Shown one piece after another: positions 7,617-15,133 of a stretch of DNA of 64,000 bases. The DNA comes from JANLTP01 sp031363055 (GTDB lineage: Bacteria > Pseudomonadota > Gammaproteobacteria > Burkholderiales > Burkholderiaceae_E). The translations under genes and the position numbers were made by a program. The stretch spans positions 1 through 64,000 of the forward strand of contig JANLTP010000038.1 of the NCBI GenBank assembly GCA_031363055.1, in the 5' to 3' direction. The notes under the pieces are model-generated. The model was not told where the DNA came from and did not search any database. It saw nothing but the letters and a program-made list of their open reading frames with translations. The first letter of the stretch is position 1. Every line of letters begins with the position of its first letter.

Positions 7617-8078
7617 ATGAGTCATGCGATCAGCAGAATGTACGACCGTCAAGTACGCGTGGACGCGGCGGTCGATGAGTTAAGTCGCAACGAACACCAC
7701 CGCTTCACTGATCTTTTCGTCGTCAGTCGAAGCGGCAACTCGCAGACCGGGCCGGGCCAAGCCGACGCATCGAGTGAGCAGTTGGTGGCCGCACTGATGC
7801 AGGCAATGATCTTGAAGTCACACGCCAAGGCCTATGCCGAGGGCATCAAGCGCGGCGGCACCTTGGTGACCGTCCATGCGTCCTTCGGCTCCAGTCTGAC
7901 CGCGACCACAATCCTGGATAGCCATGGCCCAATCGACTCTGGTCATGTCGATGCGACCGATGCGATGTATCTGTGGGACGATGCCGCACCGTGCTCGAGC
8001 CTGTTTCGTATGCCGGTGTTGTTGCCCGATTCCGCGACCTTCGCCAGGTTCTGGAACGCGCGATCTGTCCGTCGATAG
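7617..8078 (+). CDS. puc-associated protein of unknown function
   Basis: 153 residues from ATG 7617, with AAGGTG about 8 bp upstream. The central part (AYAEGIKRGGTLVTVHASFG) resembles the glycine-zipper/YflT-like general-stress domain, in which an N-terminal region predicts a short alpha/beta fold. The C-terminal part (WDDAAPCSSLFRMPVLLPDS and ATFARFWNAR) recalls the S-x-x-x-x-P-x-L repeats of small proteins that I remember beside puc operons of purple bacteria; this recollection is not verified. It directly follows the pucC remnant with 40 bp between them and on the same strand, so it was probably the last gene of the puc unit. It has no internal stop codon, unlike its neighbours, but may be shortened at the C-terminus. 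Function unknown. Confidence 0.5.
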   Translation: MSHAISRMYDRQVRVDAAVDELSRNEHHRFTDLFVVSRSGNSQTGPGQADASSEQLVAALMQAMILKSHAKAYAEGIKRGGTLVTVHASFGSSLTATTILDSHGPIDSGHVDATDAMYLWDDAAPCSSLFRMPVLLPDSATFARFWNARSVRR

Positions 8079-8104
8079 GCTGGCCCGGAGCCTGCCGGGG
8101 TGAT

Positions 8105-8575
8105 TCAGTTGCGGTACCGAGGGGCCACCGGCTCGTGCATACCCGGTATCAACGGATTACGAGTCAGCAGATCGGGGAACCGTCCGAAATCTCGATCACA
8201 GCTCCAGAACTCACGAATGTTGTGACTCAGGCAGATCGCGGCTATGCGCGCATCATGTATCGAGCCGCCGGCGATACCGGCACGCAGGCAGAGCGCCTCG
8301 AGCGTCGCCAGATGGACATCGTGCTCGGTCAACACCGCACAGCCCGGGTGCGCCGTCCAGGCGCGGACCGTCTCGAATGAAACCTCCACGGACGTGCGCG
8401 ACTTGCCGAACGCCGGGCCCGTCGTGATCGACAGAAATTCATGAAGGCAAGGCATGGGTATCGCTCAGCCCTCGGGTGATTGCGCCAGCCGGGACAGCGC
8501 AATACGCGCAGCCTGATGCTCGGGCGCATCGCTGCGATGGGCGTAGATCAGCACATTGGTATCGACGGCAATCAT
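8105..8575 (-). pseudogene. vapC: VapC-type PIN-domain toxin with in-frame TGA
   Basis: From ATG 8575 the frame reads MIAVDTNVLIYAHRSD, the first acidic motif of PIN ribonucleases. After SRLAQSPEG it meets TGA at 8467-8465 and then continues in the same frame with AIPMPCLHEFLSITTG to a stop at 8105. A tryptophan at this position (GWAIP) is common in the family, so TGG to TGA is the simplest change. The distal part keeps the other PIN acidic positions (SIHDARIAAI, SCDRDFGRF). VapC toxins cleave tRNA or rRNA; a toxin broken after 36 codons should be inactive unless the distal part is reinitiated at ATG 8455 or the stop codon is read through. The start overlaps the vapB stop codon by 4 bp (ATGA). 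Confidence 0.75.
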
Positions 8576-8916
8576 TTTTTCCGACGTCCCGGTACGCGTG
8601 GAGTCTTCGGTGAATCTTTGATTGGCGATCCCGCTTTGCTTGATCGACTGATGTCATTCACGACTGGCATGAATGAGGTCGCGGAATCACGTTCGTCTCG
8701 AATCATGCGCAAAATCTCGGCGCTGGTTACCGACGACCCTGGGTTATCTGCAGGTGGCCAAACCACCGTGCGCAGCGGCGGATGACGTCCAGGCGCTCGC
8801 CCCAAGGCATGCACCAACGCACTCTCGATGACCTCCTTCAATGAGGTTCGCCGCTCAAGTGCCGCCTGCTTGGCGCGCAGCAACAGCTCATCGGGAAGCT
8901 CAATCGTGGTCTTCAC
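8572..8916 (-). CDS. vapB: VapB-type antitoxin, ribbon-helix-helix
   Basis: About 114 residues from GTG 8916; a start 15 bp upstream at 8931 is also open. VKTTIELPDELLLRAKQAAL is the DNA-binding strand and helix of VapB/MetJ-Arc antitoxins. The middle part (TVVWPPADNPG, ILRMIRDERD) should bind and neutralise the PIN toxin. The product is longer than the usual 75 to 90 residues, with a basic tail ending PRVPGRRKK, which may reflect read-on into the toxin start. It is translationally coupled to vapC through ATGA. As the toxin has a nonsense codon, the antitoxin may now be an orphan repressor of its own promoter. Confidence 0.75.
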   Translation of the reverse strand: MKTTIELPDELLLRAKQAALERRTSLKEVIESALVHALGRAPGRHPPLRTVVWPPADNPGSSVTSAEILRMIRDERDSATSFMPVVNDISRSSKAGSPIKDSPKTPRVPGRRKK

Positions 8917-9157
8917 GTTCGACACCTGCAAGCAATAAAGCCAAATCGCTATTGGATTGAAAGTTCCAGCAAATCAACCCAAAAAGCCGTAACTACACCT
9001 TGATATACCCACATTACCGTACTTGACAAATCCGCACTCTCGCAGAAATCTGGGCAGGAATTTCGGGGCGCTCAGCAACGTTTTTGAATTGCCACCACAA
9101 TTGTGACGCGGACATTTATGTGTCCGTTAATTCCCATCGCTTTCGGAGTGCAAATTC

Positions 9158-9976
9158 ATGGTCCCCATCAATCCCGCTACCGGCCAGGTACCGCGCTGGA
9201 AAATGGCGCTCGATGTCGAGCGCTGCATCGGCTGCCACGCCTGTTCGGTGGCCTGCAAAGTTGAGAACAACGTGCCGTTGGCGCGCTTTCGTACCAAGGT
9301 CTACTACTGGGATACCGGTAAATACCCGAGCCCGAAGCGCTTCTTTTTGCCGACCCTGTGCATGCAATGCGAAGACACGCCCTGCCTGAAGGCTTGTCCG
9401 ACCAACGCCATCGAGCGCGGCGCCGATGGCATCGTGCGTGTGATCGCCGATCTGTGCGATCACGAAGGCAAATGTGAGGCCGCTTGCCCGTATGCCGCGA
9501 TTGGTTGCGATGAAAACGATGTCGCCGACAAGTGTGATTTCTGCTCGCACCGGCTCGATGCCAATATGGAGCCGGCCTGTGTCGAGACCTGTCCGGCCGA
9601 CGTCTTTCACTTCGGCGACTCTAATGATCCGAAGTCACCGTATTCACAATTCATGACGCGGTACAGCAGCCAGACGTCCGTGCTCAAACCCGAAGAAAAT
9701 ACCAAGCCATCGGTTGCGTATCGCGGCCATCGCAAGGAAATGGAAGCGAAGATTCCGAGGGGCCAGGTTCACGACCCGTACAGCTACGAGATCGAAACCT
9801 GGGCTGGCCTCGAGTCGAGCTTTCCGAAACGCAAACGCGTGCTCTGGGCCACCGTCGAGGGCGGTCAGAACGTCACCGAATACCACCCGGTTTCAGCACC
9901 GGTCAAGCGCGCCCTCGGCCATTCCGAAGGCGGCGTCACCAATCTGGGCGAAGGAAATAATCATGGAACGGCGTAA
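9158..9976 (+). CDS. Four-cluster 4Fe-4S ferredoxin subunit of a molybdopterin oxidoreductase
   Basis: 272 residues. It carries four cysteine groups for 4Fe-4S clusters: CIGCHACSVAC near residue 24, CMQCEDTPCLKACP near 68, CDHEGKCEAACP near 103, and CDFCSHRLDANMEPACVETC near 125. This is the DmsB/PsrB/TtrB-type electron-transfer subunit that passes electrons between a quinone-linked anchor or cytochrome and the molybdenum catalytic subunit. No signal peptide is seen, so it would travel with the Tat-exported partner. The long C-terminal region after residue 150 (ending GEGNNHGTA) is larger than in minimal DmsB proteins. Its stop overlaps the start of the catalytic subunit by 14 bp, showing coexpression. 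No NrfD/PsrC-type membrane anchor gene follows, so the electron partner is unknown. Confidence 0.85.
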   Translation: MVPINPATGQVPRWKMALDVERCIGCHACSVACKVENNVPLARFRTKVYYWDTGKYPSPKRFFLPTLCMQCEDTPCLKACPTNAIERGADGIVRVIADLCDHEGKCEAACPYAAIGCDENDVADKCDFCSHRLDANMEPACVETCPADVFHFGDSNDPKSPYSQFMTRYSSQTSVLKPEENTKPSVAYRGHRKEMEAKIPRGQVHDPYSYEIETWAGLESSFPKRKRVLWATVEGGQNVTEYHPVSAPVKRALGHSEGGVTNLGEGNNHGTA

Positions 9977-12101
9977 ATTCATCAAGACAGGATTCGGTGC
10001 CCTGTCGAGTCTTGCAGTCGGTGAAACCATTTTGCTGACCCCCACCGATGCCCAGGCCTGGTTCTGGAGCAAGCCGAAAAAAAACGAAGTCTACGGACAG
10101 CGCAAACAAGTGCGCCGCGCCAACGGCAAAGGCCGATTGGCCAACGACTACAGCAAGGCAAAAATCGTCAAGGGCGTATGCCTGAATTGCTCAACGGTCT
10201 GCGGTATTCAAGGCTATGTCATCGACGGCCGGCTGGTCAAAGTCGGCGGCAACCCCGAAGACCCGAATAACGGCAAGTCCCTGTGCGCCAAGGGCCAGGC
10301 TGGGCCGCTCATCAACACGTATGCTGATCGCCTGTTGTTCCCGCTGAAACGGGTCGGTGCACGCGGCCAAGGCAAGTGGATGCGTATCACCTGGGACGAG
10401 GCGCACAGTGCCATTGCCGACCGGATGCGCAAGGCCATCGACGAAGGTAAACCGGAAGAAATCGCCATTCAAATTGGCCGCTCGCGCCTGGCCGAAGAAA
10501 TGGGGCGCTTTCTAAACGCAGTGGGCTCGCCGTCGCTGTTCAATCACCGGGCACTGTGCTCCTCGAACAAACGCGCCGCCAACTATGTAAGCCTGGGCGA
10601 GACCGATTGGGAGTCGGGCGACTTTGCGAACAGCAAGTACATGATCGACTTCGGCGCCAATGTCTACGAAGCGCATCAGGGCGCCATTCATGCGGCCAAA
10701 CGGATCATCAAGGGTCGCTTTGATAACGGCGCCAAGTTCGTCTACTTTGCCGTTCGCATGTCGAACACGGCCGGCCGCGCCGACGAATGGTTCATGCCCA
10801 ATCCGGGTAGCGATGGTGCGATTGCTTTGGCGATGGGACAGGCGATCATCGCAGCGAATCGGCACGACCGGCAATGGCTCGATACCTGGAGTAACGTCAA
10901 GGCCGACGACCTGAAGCAATGGATCTCGCAGTACACGTCCGAATGGGCCGAACAAGTCTCGGGTGTGCCAGCCGCCGATATCCGCCGCATTGCACTCGAG
11001 TTTGCGGCCGCAGCACCGGCAGCGGTGGCCTTTACCAACCGCGGTTCAGGTGCGCACTACAACGGCTTTAATAATGATCGAGCCGTCATCATGCTGAACG
11101 CGATTGTCGGCAGCATTGGCCGCAAAGGTGGCTACTGCTACACGGTCGAGCCGACGCGGGTGCCACCCCTGGTATTTCCGCAGCCAATGCCCAGACCACC
11201 GGCACCCACCGCGAAAAGCACCATCGAGGATCCACCCGAATGGCCGCTTGCCAATAAATGGCAGCGCATGAAAGTCGGACAAATTGTTTACCAATACTAC
11301 GATCTGTATGCCTGGGAGCTCAAGCCCGACGAGCTGACCGACACCCGCGTTGACGGGAACACGCGCATCATTTATCGCAAGTCGGCCGACGGTCGCGAGA
11401 GCATGGTTGGGCTGATGGCCGAGGGCAAGGCGCGGCGTGGCTTTCTGACGCCGTCCCGCAAGTTTTCGATTTATCACGAGGACATTGAAGCCGCTGCCAA
11501 GCAAACGGGTTTCACCGAAGACGGTCAGGCCGGCATGCCGGCCTATTTTCAGATACCGACGTTTCAGACCATGAAGTCCGAGCACTTGCACCTGGCTACC
11601 TTCAAGTGGAATGTGCATACCCAGGGACGAACTCAATCCCAAAAGTATCTGAGCGAGATCGTGCATCACAATCCGATGTGGATCAACACCGAGACGGCCG
11701 CGCGTTATGGCATCAAGACCGGTGACATGGTCGAGCTCACCACTTGCCGGCCTTCCGGCCATCAGATGCGTAACGGCGGCGATCTGCTTGGCAAGGCCTT
11801 GATCCCGGCTTGGGTCACCGAAGGCATTCATCCACGCGTACTGGCGGTGTCGAATACCTTGGGCAATCCCTGGCATGGGCGGGCCGCGACCGGCATGAAT
11901 GGCCCGAAGCAAGTGATCCCTGCCTGGGACAATTCGGTCAATGATGAAGATGCCGACCTCGACGACGACATTTGGTGGGATCGGGCGCGCGGCGGTACCG
12001 GCGCCGGCTACAACATCAATGCCATATTGCCGATTCAGCCGTCGCCGCTGGTAGGTATGCAGGGTTGGTACGACACCATTTGTACCTTGAAGAAGGCTTA
12101 G
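9963..12101 (+). CDS. Tat-exported molybdopterin oxidoreductase catalytic subunit (DMSO reductase family, PsrA/PhsA/TtrA-like)
   Basis: 712 residues. The N-terminus MERRKFIKTGFGALSSLAVG is a twin-arginine signal, placing the enzyme in the periplasm. Cysteines 73, 76, 80 and 108 (GVCLNCSTVC, SLCAKG) bind the FS0 4Fe-4S cluster. The likely molybdenum ligand is Cys199 in FNHRALCSSNKR, in the position used by polysulfide and thiosulfate reductases. The C-terminal molybdopterin dinucleotide-binding domain includes IVHHNPMWINTETAARYGIK. Only the ferredoxin subunit is encoded beside it. Substrate is not determined: polysulfide, thiosulfate, tetrathionate and sulfite are candidates, in either redox direction. 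ATG 9963 is chosen because it starts the Tat signal; the open frame begins far upstream within the ferredoxin gene. Confidence 0.85.
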   Translation: MERRKFIKTGFGALSSLAVGETILLTPTDAQAWFWSKPKKNEVYGQRKQVRRANGKGRLANDYSKAKIVKGVCLNCSTVCGIQGYVIDGRLVKVGGNPEDPNNGKSLCAKGQAGPLINTYADRLLFPLKRVGARGQGKWMRITWDEAHSAIADRMRKAIDEGKPEEIAIQIGRSRLAEEMGRFLNAVGSPSLFNHRALCSSNKRAANYVSLGETDWESGDFANSKYMIDFGANVYEAHQGAIHAAKRIIKGRFDNGAKFVYFAVRMSNTAGRADEWFMPNPGSDGAIALAMGQAIIAANRHDRQWLDTWSNVKADDLKQWISQYTSEWAEQVSGVPAADIRRIALEFAAAAPAAVAFTNRGSGAHYNGFNNDRAVIMLNAIVGSIGRKGGYCYTVEPTRVPPLVFPQPMPRPPAPTAKSTIEDPPEWPLANKWQRMKVGQIVYQYYDLYAWELKPDELTDTRVDGNTRIIYRKSADGRESMVGLMAEGKARRGFLTPSRKFSIYHEDIEAAAKQTGFTEDGQAGMPAYFQIPTFQTMKSEHLHLATFKWNVHTQGRTQSQKYLSEIVHHNPMWINTETAARYGIKTGDMVELTTCRPSGHQMRNGGDLLGKALIPAWVTEGIHPRVLAVSNTLGNPWHGRAATGMNGPKQVIPAWDNSVNDEDADLDDDIWWDRARGGTGAGYNINAILPIQPSPLVGMQGWYDTICTLKKA

Positions 12102-12102
12102 G

Positions 12103-12134
12103 ACATCGCCGCCGCGTTCTGGCAGCGGCGATGT
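12103..12134. terminator. Bidirectional hairpin between converging genes
   Basis: ACATCGCCGC at 12103-12112 is perfectly complementary to GCGGCGATGT at 12125-12134, with a 12-base loop. It fills the short gap between the molybdoenzyme stop and the dps stop on the other strand. There is no strong T run on either side, so termination efficiency is uncertain. Confidence 0.55.
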
Positions 12135-12140
12135 TCTGCC

Positions 12141-12638
12141 TCACTCTTCGAGCAGACTGCGCAACATCCAGGCGGTCTTCTCGTGCACCTCGATTCGTTG
12201 GGTGATCAGATCAGCACTCGGTTGATCGTTGGCCCGCTCGAGCAAGGGGAAGAGCTTGCGGGCCGTGCGCGCGGTCGCCTCCTGCGCGGCGACCAGTTGG
12301 CGCACCATGTCGAGCGCCTTCGGTACACCATCGACTTCCTTGATGCTCGCCAGCTTGACGAATTCCTTGTAGGTGCCCGGTGCCGGATGGCCCAGCGCGC
12401 GAATACGTTCTGCGATCAGATCGAGCGCGTTCCACTGTTCGGTGTACTGGCCCATGAACATCAGATGCAAGGTGTTGAACATGGGACCGGTGACGTTCCA
12501 ATGGAAGTTGTGCGTCATCAAATACAGCGTGTAGCTATCGGCGAGCAAGCCCGACAGTCCGTGCGCAATCTCGGCACGATCTGCGTTGGAGATACCGATA
12601 TCGATTTCGGCGACTTTCGAAGACTTCCTGGTTTTCAT
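12141..12638 (-). CDS. dps: Dps-family ferritin-like DNA-protection protein
   Basis: 165 residues from ATG 12638 (GGAAAG lies about 10 bp upstream). The ferroxidase-site residues are visible in YLMTHNFHWNVTGPMF and in QYTEQWNALDLIAERIRALG, the standard Dps signature. The last helix is followed by AWMLRSLLEE. The short basic N-terminus (MKTRKSSK) could bind DNA. Dps dodecamers store iron, detoxify hydrogen peroxide and coat DNA in the cytosol during starvation or oxidative stress. The open frame extends much further upstream, but the sequence before residue 1 shows no family similarity and overlaps the DUF1304 gene. It converges on the molybdoenzyme genes. Confidence 0.93.
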   Translation of the reverse strand: MKTRKSSKVAEIDIGISNADRAEIAHGLSGLLADSYTLYLMTHNFHWNVTGPMFNTLHLMFMGQYTEQWNALDLIAERIRALGHPAPGTYKEFVKLASIKEVDGVPKALDMVRQLVAAQEATARTARKLFPLLERANDQPSADLITQRIEVHEKTAWMLRSLLEE

Positions 12639-12691
12639 TCTGCGACTTTCCGATCTCATTGATTTTGGTAAGGTAGATGCACTCACCCGCT

Positions 12692-13051
12692 CTATTTTGC
12701 CAGCAAAAGCAGCAGCAACCCCAAGGCCGCGGGCAAGGCCTGCACATACAAAATTTTCTTGCCGACGGTTGCGGCGCCGTAGATACCGGCGACGACTACA
12801 CAGATCAGAAAGAACACTTTGACGCCGAAGCCAGGAGCACCGAGCGTCAAGCTCCAAAGCAAGCCTGCTGCCAGAATGCCGTTGTAGAGTCCCTGGTTGG
12901 CCGCCAACACCTTGCTGGCCGTGGCCGCCTCCTGGGTTTGGCGAAAAGTCTTCAAGCCCAGGGGCTTGTCCCAGAAAAACATTTCCAGAACCAGAAAATA
13001 GACATGCAAGAGCGCCACCACGGCGATCACCCAATTTGCTGCGCTTGACAT
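12692..13051 (-). CDS. DUF1304 small membrane protein
   Basis: 119 residues, about four transmembrane helices. The first helix (NWVIAVVALLHVYFLVLEMF) is followed by the family block FFWDKPLGLKTFRQ and then ANQGLYNGILAAGLLWSL, which together are typical of DUF1304 proteins. The function of the family is not established. It lies about 50 bp upstream of dps on the same strand and could share its transcript. No signal beyond the membrane helices was seen. Confidence 0.8.
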   Translation of the reverse strand: MSSAANWVIAVVALLHVYFLVLEMFFWDKPLGLKTFRQTQEAATASKVLAANQGLYNGILAAGLLWSLTLGAPGFGVKVFFLICVVVAGIYGAATVGKKILYVQALPAALGLLLLLLAK

Positions 13052-13122
13052 CCAGGCTCCCTCGTCGCGTTTCGCGGATTATTGGCTTTAGCACCCGTGT
13101 TGATTCAGCATTCTTATTGATG

Positions 13123-13318
13123 GTCCCACAATCGATAGTCCCACAATCCAGACTGCAACGCCATCGACGGTCTCGGCCCCGTGGAGAAGAGCTCTGAATC
13201 GAAGATTTTCCAACTCGGCTGAAACAGATCGGCTGACTCGGTGTTCCCCGGCGCGCCCGGCGACAGGTATAAAGCAGGAGATGCACTGAAAAGCAAGAGA
13301 TGCGCTGAAAAGCGCGAG
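13123..13318 (+). repeat. Two sets of short tandem repeats in the 295-bp gap before the thiolase-like gene
   Basis: The gap 13052-13346 holds no gene that I can support. GTCCCACAATC occurs at 13123 and 13138 (period 15). GAGATGCACTGAAAAGCAA at 13278 recurs with three changes at 13297 (period 19), and GAGTTGCAC at 13316 looks like a partial third copy. These resemble slippage duplications, not protein-binding arrays. Confidence 0.7.
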
Positions 13319-13346
13319 TTGCACCAAACCCGCCCATTGGAGTCAC

Positions 13347-14510
13347 ATGAGTCTGAACGGAAAAGCCTATATCGTCGGCGCGTATGAGCACCCGACTCGC
13401 AAGGCCGACGATCTTTCGGTCCTGCGGCTACATGCTGATGTCGCACGCGGCGCCATTGAAGACGCGGGGCTCGAGAAGAGCGATATTGATGGCTACTTTT
13501 GTGCCGGCGACGCGCCGGGCATGGGAACCACGACCTTGGTCGAATACATGGGCCTGAAACTGCGCCATGTCGATTCGACCGAAACCGGTGGCTCGGCGCC
13601 ATTGCTGCATGCGGCACACGCTGCCGAAGCGATCGCGGCCGGGCGCTGCAATGTCGCGCTGATCACGCTCGGTGGCCGGCCGCGTGCGACCGGTACCGGC
13701 GTACCGATGCGCCCGCCCGACGGCAATGCCGCCGACGTTGCCTTCGAGGTTCCGTTCGGGCCGGCGACCGCCAATATGTATGCCATGTGTGCCAAGCGAC
13801 ACATGTATGAGTTTGGAACCACCAGCGAACAACTCGCCTGGATCAAGGTCGCGGCGTCGCATCATGCACAACATAATCCGCGCGCAGTGTTACGCGAGGT
13901 GGTGACGGTCGCAGATGTCCTTAACTCGCCGATGGTCGCCGATCCCCTGCACCGGCTTGATTGCTGTGTGGTCAGCGATGGCGGCGGCGCCTTGATCATC
14001 GCGCGACCCGAGATCGCGCGGCGCCTGAAGCGCCCGCTGGTCAAGATACGCGGCACCGGCGAGGCGCCCAAACACTCGATGGGTGGCAAGGTGGACCTCA
14101 GCTTTACGGCAGCCGCCTGGGCCGGCCCACTGGCCTTCGCGGAAGCCGGTGTCAGCCACGCCGATATCAAGTACGCGTCGATCTACGACAGCTTCACGAT
14201 TACCGTACTCATGCAACTCGAGGATCTGGGTTTCTGCAAAAAAGGCGAAGGCGGCAAGTTTGTCATGGATGGCAATCTGATCTCCGGCGTCGGCGCACTG
14301 CCGTTCAACACCGACGGTGGTGGCCTGTGCAATAACCATCCGGCCAATCGCGGCGGCATGACCAAGGTCATCGAAGCCGTGCGCCAACTGCGCGGCGAAG
14401 CCCACCCAGCCGTGCAAGTCAAGAACTGCGATATTGCGCTGGCCAGTGGCATTGGCGGCACCCTCGCAACCCGGCACACGGCGGGCACTCTGATTCTGGA
14501 AAGGGAGTAG
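13347..14510 (+). CDS. Thiolase-superfamily protein (SCP-x/Ltp-like), DUF35 partner
   Basis: 387 residues. The fold is recognisable from KAYIVGAYEHPTRKADD at the start, the central AGRCNVALITLGG and the C-terminal DGGGLCNNHPANRGGM. Where degradative thiolases carry the nucleophilic cysteine (usually within GxCxSG), this protein reads TETGGSAPLLHAAHAAEA with no cysteine. Lack of that cysteine and a DUF35 gene 5 bp downstream are features of the Ltp2-type retro-aldolases of steroid side-chain degradation and of related acyl-transfer complexes. I therefore infer a C-C bond-cleaving or -forming enzyme on an acyl-CoA that works as a complex with the next gene product. A plain acetyl-CoA acetyltransferase, the default automated name, is less likely. 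Confidence 0.75.
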   Translation: MSLNGKAYIVGAYEHPTRKADDLSVLRLHADVARGAIEDAGLEKSDIDGYFCAGDAPGMGTTTLVEYMGLKLRHVDSTETGGSAPLLHAAHAAEAIAAGRCNVALITLGGRPRATGTGVPMRPPDGNAADVAFEVPFGPATANMYAMCAKRHMYEFGTTSEQLAWIKVAASHHAQHNPRAVLREVVTVADVLNSPMVADPLHRLDCCVVSDGGGALIIARPEIARRLKRPLVKIRGTGEAPKHSMGGKVDLSFTAAAWAGPLAFAEAGVSHADIKYASIYDSFTITVLMQLEDLGFCKKGEGGKFVMDGNLISGVGALPFNTDGGGLCNNHPANRGGMTKVIEAVRQLRGEAHPAVQVKNCDIALASGIGGTLATRHTAGTLILERE

Positions 14511-14515
14511 GCACC

Positions 14516-15019
14516 ATGACTTCGTCAAATCCATCAGCACCCGCGTCAACCAGTCCATCAACCAATCAGACGCTGCCTCAAGCCATGCGACCCATGGCGG
14601 CGGAAGCGCCGATTCGGTCTGCCAACAAGCCAATCGGTCCGCGCGTCATTCCGGCACCGCTGACCTTGCCTGAGACCCGTCTGTTCTGGGAAGCCGCCGA
14701 CCAGGGCCGACTGATGTACAAACATTGCCGCGCCTGCAATGAACCGCATTTTTATCCGCGCGATCTGTGTCCGTTCTGCTGGTCCGATCAAACCGACTGG
14801 AAAGAGGCCAGCGGGCTCGGCACCCTGTACAGCTTCAGCACCATGGGCAAAGGCGAAGCCGCCTACACGATTGCCTTTGTGACGCTGGCTGAAGGGCCGA
14901 CCATGATGACCAACCTGGTCGACTGTGACCCGGCAAAATCGGCGATCGGACAGGCCGTTCGGGTCGTCTTCAAACCCAGTAACGGCGGCCACGCGGTACC
15001 GATGTTCACACCGGTCTGA
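14516..15019 (+). CDS. DUF35 Zn-ribbon/OB-fold protein, thiolase partner
   Basis: 167 residues. A zinc ribbon is formed by CRACNEPHFYPRDLCPFC near residue 75, followed by an OB-fold (GLGTLYSFSTMGKGE, IAFVTLAEGPTMMTN). DUF35 proteins bind the CoA part of the substrate and form an obligate complex with thiolase-like enzymes. The gene follows its presumed partner by 5 bp. The N-terminal 40 residues are Ser/Pro-rich and probably disordered; a later start within the frame is possible (for example the Met before RPMAAEAP), since the first ATG has only a weak ribosome binding site. Confidence 0.85.
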   Translation: MTSSNPSAPASTSPSTNQTLPQAMRPMAAEAPIRSANKPIGPRVIPAPLTLPETRLFWEAADQGRLMYKHCRACNEPHFYPRDLCPFCWSDQTDWKEASGLGTLYSFSTMGKGEAAYTIAFVTLAEGPTMMTNLVDCDPAKSAIGQAVRVVFKPSNGGHAVPMFTPV

Positions 15020-15133
15020 TGCTTTAGAAACTACAATCGCCTTCAGTGCCACGAGGGTCGAATAATTTGAGTCGATGATTTCTGCAGTCGACCCGGAGTC
15101 GTGTGGTGATTCACGGAAGACTCCAGGAGCAAC

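Noticed and set aside
8932..9157. Promoter search in the gap before the ferredoxin gene
   Set aside because: A TTGACA at about 9022 has no convincing -10 partner at the right distance; nothing definite could be called in this 226-bp gap.
11046..11912. A 288-residue minus-strand frame inside the molybdoenzyme gene
   Set aside because: The plus-strand frame carries clear molybdopterin-binding motifs across the same interval; the antisense frame has none.
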